Made by a program: the position numbers and the translations under genes. Under the pieces are notes generated by a model. The model made no database searches. It saw only the letters and a list, made by a program, of their open reading frames with translations, and was not told the DNA's origin. From Agarivorans sp. Alg241-V36 (GTDB lineage: Bacteria > Pseudomonadota > Gammaproteobacteria > Enterobacterales > Celerinatantimonadaceae): a stretch of 64,000 nucleotides of DNA. The stretch spans positions 1-64,000 of the forward strand of contig NZ_UNRE01000001.1 in NCBI RefSeq assembly GCF_900537085.1, given 5' to 3'. How positions within the stretch are numbered: the first letter of the stretch is position 1; every line of letters starts with the position of its first letter. Of this stretch, positions 57,942-64,000 are shown one piece after another.

Positions 57942-58187
57942 ATGGAACTTGAGTTAATTCGCAGTGCCCTAGGCTGGGGAGCCATCATCAATATCGCGGT
58001 ATTGTTATATTGGTTTGCCTTTTTAACCTTAGCCCACGACTGGACCTATAAGCTGCATTCGAAATGGTTCAACCTAAGCGTTGAAAAGTTTGACCGTTTT
58101 CATTACCTAGGCTTGGCACTCTATAAAACCGCTATCATTGCATTTTACGTAGTGCCATATATCGCCTTAGGCATTGTTTTAAATTAG
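57942..58187 (+). CDS. small two-span membrane protein (DUF6868-like)
   Basis: An 81-residue protein with two membrane spans (about 11-30 and 55-78). The intervening loop LAHDWTYKLHSKWFNLSVEKFDRFHY is amphipathic. It resembles the small DUF6868 family, for which no function is known; the name is from memory and should be checked. A GGTGAAG ribosome site is present. Its end overlaps the convergent DUF3299 gene by 4 bases. Confidence 0.7.
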   Translation: MELELIRSALGWGAIINIAVLLYWFAFLTLAHDWTYKLHSKWFNLSVEKFDRFHYLGLALYKTAIIAFYVVPYIALGIVLN

Positions 58188-58663
58188 TCGGTATACAGTA
58201 CAATCGACTCAGGTTCGGCGATGGTGTATCCCGCGGTGGCAACCCCTTCTACCGTTTGAACCTGAGTATGAATAGTCCCTTCCACCCATACCGGCTCCCA
58301 TAAGTCCTCTAGCTGCAAACCCTTAGAGTAAGTTACATATACAATCTGGTTTGGCGGTGGTGGCGGATAATGCAAGCAGGCACCAAAATACGGCACCAAC
58401 AAAAACTCTTTCACCAACTCACCCTCAACATCCAACGGCACCACAAAGCCTGGAATCCGCAGGGGTTTGCCATCCAACTCGGTGTTCACACTTACATTTA
58501 AGTTTTGCTGCGCCACCTGATCCAGCGGCGTGTTGTGGTCTACCTCAGGCATAAAGGTATTTCGTTCACTTTCTGGCAGCAACTCATTCCAAACGTCAAC
58601 ACCGTTGGCTTGTAGGTTCATGCTCACTAGCAATAAACCCACTACGTAATACGCTAGTTTCAT
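58184..58663 (-). CDS. DUF3299 exported protein, probable zinc-uptake accessory
   Basis: A 159-residue exported protein (signal peptide about 1-19, ending QAN). The family core is clear: IPGFVVPLDVEG, then EFLLVPYFGACLHYPPPPPNQIVYV, with a Cys-x-His pair and a five-proline run. DUF3299 proteins commonly accompany ABC transporter genes like those beside it. It is the last gene of the five-gene minus-strand set that resembles the Vibrio zrg zinc-uptake operon, 11 bases after the permease. Confidence 0.85.
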   Translation of the reverse strand: MKLAYYVVGLLLVSMNLQANGVDVWNELLPESERNTFMPEVDHNTPLDQVAQQNLNVSVNTELDGKPLRIPGFVVPLDVEGELVKEFLLVPYFGACLHYPPPPPNQIVYVTYSKGLQLEDLWEPVWVEGTIHTQVQTVEGVATAGYTIAEPESIVLYTD

Positions 58664-58674
58664 GTTTACCCTTT

Positions 58675-59901
58675 CTAAATCTTTATGCTCATGCCATCGC
58701 TAAGTGAATAACGATAGGCACGCCACGCTGGCAACACGCCGGCGATAAAACCAACCACAACTACAGCAACTAACAAATACCATTGCTCCAGAGTGGGCCA
58801 GCTTAATACTAAATAAAAACCAAATTGATTGAGCAGAATAGGTTTTGCCGCGCCCAAAATCAAATACATGCTGACTAAGCCTAGTAAAGCGCCCAGCACA
58901 CTCAGCAATAGTGCTTCTATCAACAACAAACCAAAAATATGCCTTGGCTTAGCCCCTACAGAGCGCAAAATAGCCATTTCTCGGCGGCGTTCTTTTAAGC
59001 TTACCATTAAGGTGCTTAGCATGCTCATTAAGCCGGTAATCACCACACAAATAGATACGGCCAACAAAGCGCTTTCAGCAATGCTGAGTATGCCCCATAA
59101 CTCTTGCAAGGCGACCCCTGGCAAAATAGCCAGAAGGGCTTCGTTTTTGTAATCGTTAATCTGTCGCTGTAAGTTGAATATTTGCAGCCTTGACTGAGTG
59201 CCCAACATCATCGCGGTAATTGTTGAAGGCGTAAGCTGCGCCTCACTAAACGGCAGAACTTGTGGCGGTAGATGAATCGCCTCAATGCCCGCTAACGAGG
59301 TAATGACCGTTCGATCTACTGGTGTTCCCGTTGCTTTTAAAATGCCGCTCACTTCAAAAGGAAACTGATCATGATTAACAAAGCTAACCGCAGCAATACC
59401 ATGAGCCACCACAATTTTATCACCCAAGCTGTAACCAAGCTTGCGCGCAACTTCTGCACCTAATACAACTTCAAAGGTATCGTTTAGCTCTCGCCCTACG
59501 GCAAATTCTAAGGCTTGTTTATTGGCATATTGGTAGTGTTCGAAAAAGCTGTTAGTGGTGCCCATTACCCGATAACCACGATGCGAATCACCCAAAGAAA
59601 TCGGAATCGACCACTTTACCGCTGAGTGCCCTGCAATCTCTTGATAGCTGTCCCAAGTAATATTGTTAGTGGCATTGCCAATTCGAAATACCGAATAAAG
59701 CAATAGTTGGGTAGGGCCGCTACGCGCACCTACAATTAAATCGGTGCCAGAAATGGTTGAGGCAAAGCTCGATTTGGCTTGAGTACGAAGATTCTCCACA
59801 CCCAATAACAAGGCCACACTAAGGGCAATGGTCAGCAAACTGAGTAAGGCAGTGCCACGCCTAGCCCACAAACTTTGCCAAGCTAACTTAAGCAAGCTCA
59901 T
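58675..59901 (-). CDS. ABC transporter permease, MacB/FtsX type (probable Zrg)
   Basis: A 408-residue permease with the MacB/FtsX layout: one membrane span near 15-35, a large periplasmic domain (about 40-270), and three spans near 275-300, 325-350 and 370-395. The cytoplasmic coupling motif MVSLKERRREMAILRSVGAKPRHI is typical. Type VII ABC permeases do mechanical work across the envelope rather than simple import. It overlaps the ATPase gene by 14 bases. Confidence 0.88.
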   Translation of the reverse strand: MSLLKLAWQSLWARRGTALLSLLTIALSVALLLGVENLRTQAKSSFASTISGTDLIVGARSGPTQLLLYSVFRIGNATNNITWDSYQEIAGHSAVKWSIPISLGDSHRGYRVMGTTNSFFEHYQYANKQALEFAVGRELNDTFEVVLGAEVARKLGYSLGDKIVVAHGIAAVSFVNHDQFPFEVSGILKATGTPVDRTVITSLAGIEAIHLPPQVLPFSEAQLTPSTITAMMLGTQSRLQIFNLQRQINDYKNEALLAILPGVALQELWGILSIAESALLAVSICVVITGLMSMLSTLMVSLKERRREMAILRSVGAKPRHIFGLLLIEALLLSVLGALLGLVSMYLILGAAKPILLNQFGFYLVLSWPTLEQWYLLVAVVVVGFIAGVLPAWRAYRYSLSDGMSIKI

Positions 59902-60604
59902 GCTGACCTCCTAAATTAAGCGCTGGCAAATCAATCACCTGTTGGAAGCGACTGGCTAGCTCTTGGTCGTGACTCACTAGTAGCAAGCTGCTTTCGCAAT
60001 GCTCTAGCTCAGACATCAACAAATTCATAAAGTGGTCACGGTTGGTTTTATCTAAGGCCGACGTTGGCTCATCGGCAATAATTAGCTCTGGCGAACCAAT
60101 CATGGCGCGCGCAGCCGCCACTCGCTGCTGCTGACCAATACTAAGTTGGCCAACCGGCTGGTTAAGTTGCTTGTCGGGCAATTGTAAATGAGACAATAAT
60201 CGGCGCGCTTCATCCAGCACTGACGGCGAACGGCTTAAGGCTCGCTGACGACGCTGCTTGGAAAACTGACAAGCCAAAGCAACGTTCTCTAATACAGACA
60301 AATAGGGCAACAAGTTAAATTGCTGAAATACATAACCAATGTGGTCGGCGCGCAATTGGTCGCGCTGTGCCGCTTTTAAGCTGGCGCAGTCTTGTCCCAT
60401 AAAGCTTAACTTGCCTTGCTGAGGAGTAATCACCCCGGCAATCAAACTAAGCAGAGTAGATTTACCGCAACCGCTCGGCCCATGAATAAAGGTATGGCTG
60501 GCTGCAGCAATGCTTAAATGAGGAATATGAATGGCCGGGTGAGTTTCACCCGGCCACGCAAATACCACTTCTTCTAAAGCTAATAGAGAAGCAGACTGGC
60601 GCAT
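59888..60604 (-). CDS. ABC transporter ATPase, LolD/MacB type (probable Zrg)
   Basis: A 238-residue ATPase. Walker A is GPSGCGKST at residues 42-50 and Walker B LIIADEPTSALD. The signature reads LSIGQQQRV, with Ile for the usual first Gly (LSGGQ), a notable change. The YVFQQFNLLPYLSVLENVALA Q-loop is normal. It pairs with the overlapping FtsX-type permease and follows the DUF2796 gene by one base. Confidence 0.9.
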   Translation of the reverse strand: MRQSASLLALEEVVFAWPGETHPAIHIPHLSIAAASHTFIHGPSGCGKSTLLSLIAGVITPQQGKLSFMGQDCASLKAAQRDQLRADHIGYVFQQFNLLPYLSVLENVALACQFSKQRRQRALSRSPSVLDEARRLLSHLQLPDKQLNQPVGQLSIGQQQRVAAARAMIGSPELIIADEPTSALDKTNRDHFMNLLMSELEHCESSLLLVSHDQELASRFQQVIDLPALNLGGQHELA

Positions 60605-60605
60605 A

Positions 60606-61376
60606 TTATAAGTTCACCTTGTTTTGCGCTGGCGTAATATCAAAGGCTACTTGGCCACGCTCACTAGCGCCTTGTACTTGGATTTTTTCCATACGCGGGA
60701 AAAGCTTAAATAACTCAACATCAAAGCTAGCCAGCTCATCTAAGTGATGACAGTGGAAGTGGTAAGTCAAACGCACATCTTCATGGCTGGCGTGAGCTTC
60801 ATGGTCGTGGTCATGGTCGTCGTGCCCCTTGTGCTCATCGTGAGCCGCGTGGTCATGATCGTCATGGTCTTTATGCTCTTCGTGCGCAGCATGGTCATGA
60901 TCGTCGTGGGCAGCATGGTCATGATCGTCATGGTCTTTGTGCTCATCGTGGGCAGCATGGTCATGATCGTCATGGTCTTTGTACTCGTCGTGCGCAGCAT
61001 GGTCATGGTCTTTGTGCTCATCGTGAGCAGCGTGGTCATGATCGTCGTGGTCTTTGTGCTCGGAATCAGCTTGATCTAGCGTTCCCCAGTGCTGGCCAAC
61101 TTCTTCCAGCTCACATTCGCCACCAGCAAAACTAAACAAACTCATCGCCTGAGCGGCTTGCTTTTTGGCATCGTCTAAAATTTTATGTTGCTGCTCGTTT
61201 ACCGGCGCATGCTCAAAGCCAAGGAAGTTATCGGCCGGTGAATGGATCTCAATTTCTAGTTCTTCTCCACTGGCGGCAAAAAAGAGTTCAGCAACACCAT
61301 GCTGATGAGCAGATTGAGCGCTAGCTGCGCAAGAAAACAGGCCAAAAAGGGCCACATATATAGGCTGTAACTTCAT
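60606..61376 (-). CDS. zrgA: ZrgA-like His-rich zinc-binding protein (DUF2796)
   Basis: A 256-residue exported protein (signal peptide about 1-20, ending ASA). The N-terminal HQHGVAELFFAASGEELEIEIHSPADNFLGFEH block is the DUF2796/ZrgA hallmark. Residues 106-198 are tandem His/Asp/Glu repeats, and the C-terminal part (LTYHFHCHHLDELASFDVELFKLFPRMEKI) completes the fold. ZrgA of Vibrio parahaemolyticus is the zinc-binding part of the ZrgABCDE uptake system. The following ATPase and FtsX permease support the same role here. Confidence 0.88.
   Translation of the reverse strand: MKLQPIYVALFGLFSCAASAQSAHQHGVAELFFAASGEELEIEIHSPADNFLGFEHAPVNEQQHKILDDAKKQAAQAMSLFSFAGGECELEEVGQHWGTLDQADSEHKDHDDHDHAAHDEHKDHDHAAHDEYKDHDDHDHAAHDEHKDHDDHDHAAHDDHDHAAHEEHKDHDDHDHAAHDEHKGHDDHDHDHEAHASHEDVRLTYHFHCHHLDELASFDVELFKLFPRMEKIQVQGASERGQVAFDITPAQNKVNL
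60783..61061 (-). repeat. His/Asp tandem repeat tract inside zrgA
   Basis: Residues 106-198 of the ZrgA-like protein consist of about seven imperfect units of the HDDHDHAAHDEHK type. Copies differ in length and sequence, giving a DNA tract of near-repeats (CATGGTCATGATCGTC and variants) likely to expand or contract. Confidence 0.85.
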
Positions 61377-61398
61377 TGTAAGTATCCATGATTTTAAA

Positions 61399-61430
61399 AT
61401 TAGTAAATGTTTGAAATTATTAATACTAAT
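61399..61430. promoter_or_regulatory. inverted repeat upstream of zrgA
   Basis: ATTAGTA and TACTAAT form 7-base arms separated by 18 bases in the A/T-rich gap 5' of zrgA. It is not a clear Zur box but lies where a zinc-responsive operator would be expected. Confidence 0.3.
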
Positions 61431-61535
61431 CTAGCTAAACGAGCCCACAACAGAGCACGAGGTAAGTTTAAGCGCATTCACTTAGAGCTAACCATACTCA
61501 GCTGTAATAGCAGATTCAAATGTTGTTTAACTAAA

Positions 61536-61826
61536 TTAGCAGCTGATGAGTGGTGGAGAACGAGCGCTAGCAGCGGGTGCATGCTGGCTGGTGTAAAGGT
61601 AAACAGTTCTAACAAAAACTTGGCTGCGCTTAAGCAATACAATCAGCGCTACACTGCTTACTATTGCGGTGGCCAATTTTTCTAAGTTAAAACACAGCTG
61701 GCAATGCAGCTCGGAGTGCTCAGGATCAAGCCGCTCAACCTGATGTTCAGCCCAAGCCAAGACAAACAAAGACACTGATAAAATCAGTAGCCATGTAAGT
61801 CTTTTTTGCCAAGTCTGTAAGATCAT
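61536..61826 (-). CDS. small membrane protein preceding zrgA (DUF2946/DUF2607-like)
   Basis: A 96-residue protein with a membrane span or uncleaved signal at about 10-26 and a second hydrophobic stretch at about 50-66. The HCQLC motif between them may bind metal, and the C-terminal ARSPP is seen in DUF2946-type small proteins. It precedes zrgA on the same strand, and similar small proteins accompany ZrgA in Vibrio. The family name is uncertain. Confidence 0.65.
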   Translation of the reverse strand: MILQTWQKRLTWLLILSVSLFVLAWAEHQVERLDPEHSELHCQLCFNLEKLATAIVSSVALIVLLKRSQVFVRTVYLYTSQHAPAASARSPPLISC

Positions 61827-61855
61827 GTTGTTTCCGATACTGCTAATAAATTGTC

Positions 61856-62674
61856 TTATTCAGACAATAGTTTTATTTCGTAAGAGCCAAACTTGCGAAT
61901 ATTTATCACACCATTGTTAAAGATTAAATACTGGCCCTTAATTCCTTGCAGCTGCCCTTCTACCAAGGGATTTTTATCTAAGTTAAAACTGCTTATTTTG
62001 CTTGGATATTGAGCAACAGGAAAATGTAAATCAACGACGTGCTCATCGGGCAATTCACTAATGGCCTCTAAACCAAAGCGCTCAGCCAGTTCAGCTAAGG
62101 CTTCACCAATTTGTGGTAGCAAGCGTTCACGCTCAGCCACTAAGTCTAGCTCAATAGCATCGCCTTTAAGCATCGCTCGCCAATTGGTTTTATCTGCCAC
62201 CAGTTTAGCTAACTCTATTTCCACCAAACCAGATAGCTGGCGCGTGGCAACCTTGAATATCGGCAAGGCTTGAGTAGCCCCTTGATCAATCCACCGCGTT
62301 GGTATTTGGGTATGGCGGGTAATGCCCACTTTTAAGCCTGAGGTATTAGCTAAATAGACGTAATGAGGAATCATGCAATTTGCATCTCCCCATTCTGGCT
62401 CACGACAAGTGCCTTGGGCGTAATGACAGGTTTCAGGCTTCATAATACACATGTCGCAGCTGGCCAGCTTACGCATACATACAAAACAATGCCCTTGAGA
62501 GTAGCTTTTCTTGGTGGCTTTGCCACAGCTTCGGCAGTTTATTTTGCCGGTAAATTCAAAAGCTAAAGATTCACCAATTAGTGGATTTAGGTGTAACTCT
62601 TGCTCACCAATTGGCAAATAATACTGAACTTGTTCGCCCAGTTCTGCTCGCATTTTTGATAGATGTCCCTGCAC
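61856..62674 (-). CDS. DUF2797 zinc-binding protein with GIY-YIG-like core
   Basis: A 272-residue protein. Residues 45-100 carry many cysteines in zinc-finger-like pairs (CRSCGKATKKSYSQGHC, CMRKLASCDMC, CHYAQGTC). Then HYVYLANTSGLKVGITR (about 107-124) resembles the GIY-YIG nuclease fold. The family is DUF2797, with no established function. Its stop lies 29 bases from the DUF2946-like gene. An ATG inside the frame is possible, but the first one fits the family. Confidence 0.85.
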   Translation of the reverse strand: MQGHLSKMRAELGEQVQYYLPIGEQELHLNPLIGESLAFEFTGKINCRSCGKATKKSYSQGHCFVCMRKLASCDMCIMKPETCHYAQGTCREPEWGDANCMIPHYVYLANTSGLKVGITRHTQIPTRWIDQGATQALPIFKVATRQLSGLVEIELAKLVADKTNWRAMLKGDAIELDLVAERERLLPQIGEALAELAERFGLEAISELPDEHVVDLHFPVAQYPSKISSFNLDKNPLVEGQLQGIKGQYLIFNNGVINIRKFGSYEIKLLSE

Positions 62675-62758
62675 GGTCCGCCACTCTCTGAAGTCTTATT
62701 ATGGCTGAGCAGTGTAAAGCAAAGCGGGTAACTGTCCAAGCCCACAGGAGCCTTGGCA

Positions 62759-63481
62759 TTAATAGGGATAGTTGTCGTCACTGCCCAGCGTTTGCAGCAT
62801 TAACTGCCGTAACTCGCCGTTGCCCACCAGTTTAGGTAAAGTTTTATCAAAACGTGTTTGTAGGTAACGCCCGCGCGGATTGGCGGCAAAACAAAAGGTA
62901 GAGCTGTATTTCAAGACATTCTCCACCAGCACATAGTCTCCAGCCAACTCTGGCTTTTGCTCAAGCAAATGATAAATGTCTTCTCGATAGTCTAATATTG
63001 CGTCAACCCGCTTGTGGCGCAGCAGCTTTATCATTTGCTCTAAGCTTGCGTACTCACGGTAACTCACTCCTTCTGGCAAATGGTCTTGCCAATCGTAACC
63101 AAGCTGCGAGACTACTTGCTTGCCAATGAGATCTTTTGGTGAGTGATAGTGCTCCGCCAGCTCGGGGCTAACTAACATGTCGCTGCGATCAATTTCTATC
63201 GGTAAAGCAGCACAGTTGGAATGAGCAAAATCGTCAGCAGCCCCACCAAATACAATATCAACCTGCTGCTGATCTAACATGGCAATGCTGCGTAAATAGG
63301 GCATGAATTGAACATGATAGAAGTGATTGGGATAAACCCGCTGCAGCAAGCTAAAGTAATAGCCGCTTTGGTCTTTATTAGAGTAATTTAGCCACTCATC
63401 GGTGGCGATGTTAATACTGTTATTCTCTGCCAACGCCGAGCAATGAAGGCAGAGTAACAAAAAGCAACGAGAGCCGTTCAC
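62759..63481 (-). CDS. second orphan periplasmic substrate-binding protein
   Basis: A 240-residue protein with a short signal peptide (about 1-17). The fold resembles solute-binding family 3: NIATDEWLNYSNKDQSGYYFSLLQRVYP first, then YLRSIAMLDQQQVDIVFGGAADD, and the second lobe GKQVVSQLGYDWQ. It has no transport partner nearby. It is related only distantly to the one near purE. The ligand is unknown. Confidence 0.75.
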   Translation of the reverse strand: MNGSRCFLLLCLHCSALAENNSINIATDEWLNYSNKDQSGYYFSLLQRVYPNHFYHVQFMPYLRSIAMLDQQQVDIVFGGAADDFAHSNCAALPIEIDRSDMLVSPELAEHYHSPKDLIGKQVVSQLGYDWQDHLPEGVSYREYASLEQMIKLLRHKRVDAILDYREDIYHLLEQKPELAGDYVLVENVLKYSSTFCFAANPRGRYLQTRFDKTLPKLVGNGELRQLMLQTLGSDDNYPY

Positions 63482-63559
63482 TAGCTTAAACCTTACTGTT
63501 GGTTCACCCAGTAAGCATAGTAAAGCCGCACCGAAGGGTGCAAAAGATTTTAGCCTTTA

Positions 63560-64000
63560 CTAAAACATCCCCTCAAGGATTCCGGTCTTTTTTGCCAGTG
63601 AAACCCTAGTTTCGTCGTCAGAAACCCGCTCGGCGCCACGTAACATTGCGTCGATAAGCTCTCCAGCGTCAAACTTCGTTAAGGCTTCATCGGCACCCAC
63701 TTGGCTAGCTCTATCAACACTAATTTCGCTAGATAGGGAGGTATGTAAAATAATGTAGGCGTCGGCTACGCCTGGGTCGCTTCGCACTTCAAAGGTGAGC
63801 TCGTAGCCATCAAGGCCCGGCATTTCAATATCGCTCACCAGCACATCAACTGGCTTACCTTGAGCAGCCGCTTGCTGCATCATTTTGAATGCGGTAGCGC
63901 CATCACTGGCCATTTGATAATCAATTTCTATGCTATCTAAGGCACTGGCTAATTGTTTACGCGCGGTGGCAGAATCGTCCACCAGCAGGATTTTAAGCTG
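63560..64000 (-). CDS. cheV: chemotaxis protein CheV, receiver-domain part (partial)
   Basis: The frame runs off the right edge (LKILLVDDSATARKQL continues upstream of the window end), so only the C-terminal receiver domain is present. Phosphoacceptor Asp lies in VSDIEMPGLDGYEL, conserved Thr/Ser in HTSLSS, and Lys in LTKFDAGEL. The HTSLS...VGADEALTKF wording and C-terminal position fit CheV, a CheW-receiver fusion that couples receptors to CheA. A stand-alone receiver cannot be excluded without the missing part. Confidence 0.8.
   Translation of the reverse strand, partial: QLKILLVDDSATARKQLASALDSIEIDYQMASDGATAFKMMQQAAAQGKPVDVLVSDIEMPGLDGYELTFEVRSDPGVADAYIILHTSLSSEISVDRASQVGADEALTKFDAGELIDAMLRGAERVSDDETRVSLAKKTGILEGMF

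Noticed and set aside
60783-61061. Possible CRISPR or other repeat array
   Set aside because: The repeats are in frame and encode a His/Asp tract of the ZrgA-like protein.
61407-61685. Plus-strand frame of 92 codons
   Set aside because: It is antisense to the small membrane protein at 61536-61826, which has better gene features.

Overview
The window is a core-chromosome segment of a gammaproteobacterium. Gene order matches blocks known from Escherichia coli, Vibrio and Shewanella: rrn-yrdA-yrdB-aroE-hemF-tsaC, cc4-engB-spf-polA, recQ-yigI-rarD, uvrD-yigB-xerC-DUF484-dapF-lysA-lptM-cyaY-cyaA, hemCDXY, fre-ubiD, and rho-trxA-rhlB-gppA. The MaoP, CheV, Zrg-type zinc genes, Mg-type HemB, a cytoplasmic GH43 glycosidase and a Spot 42 RNA next to polA point to a marine Alteromonadales/Vibrionales-type organism. 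A genus such as Agarivorans is plausible but cannot be proved from this sequence.

Layout. 1-143 is the 5' end of a 16S rRNA on the minus strand, with a leader containing boxA and two tandem promoters (to about 510). 774-7581 holds yrdA, yrdB, an ElaA-type acetyltransferase, the tsaC-hemF-maoP-aroE strand and the divergent znuA / znuCB zinc importer. 7611-12119 holds hemN, DUF2489, yihI, a methyltransferase, cytochrome c4 and engB. 12376-14003 is the most distinctive intergenic stretch: a GH43 glycosidase lies between engB and the Spot 42 gene spf, and a second terminator-ended small RNA candidate lies downstream of spf. 14203-25405 holds polA (two DnaA boxes upstream), an unknown small gene overlapping selO, recQ, yigI, an AbiTii-like protein, rarD and uvrD. 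uvrD has its own LexA box inside the end of yigB. 25439-30005 is the lptM-lysA-dapF-DUF484-xerC-yigB run. 30086-37450 holds cyaY, a MITE-like fold-back element, cyaA (TTG start, CRP site) and hemCDXY. 37509-45846 holds ubiD-ferredoxin-fre, an unknown exported protein, rho, trxA, rhlB and gppA. 45944-53142 holds an orphan periplasmic binding protein, purEK, a diguanylate cyclase, a DMT transporter, an unknown anchored protein and hemB. 53452-64000 holds a GalR-like regulator, puuB/puuD-like genes, DUF2914, a probable Zrg zinc-uptake operon, DUF2797, a second orphan binding protein and the 3' part of cheV.

Themes. Seven tetrapyrrole-pathway genes (hemB, C, D, F, N, X, Y) are spread through the window, including both the aerobic and the oxygen-independent coproporphyrinogen oxidases. 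Two zinc systems are present (ZnuABC and a probable ZrgA-ABC set). The cAMP circuit is represented by cyaA with a CRP site, and Spot 42, which in E. coli is CRP-repressed. I saw no CRISPR array, prophage, insertion sequence, tRNA or integron. The best candidates for something undescribed are the second small RNA beside spf, the AbiTii-like protein, the small selO-coupled gene and the exported protein beside rho.
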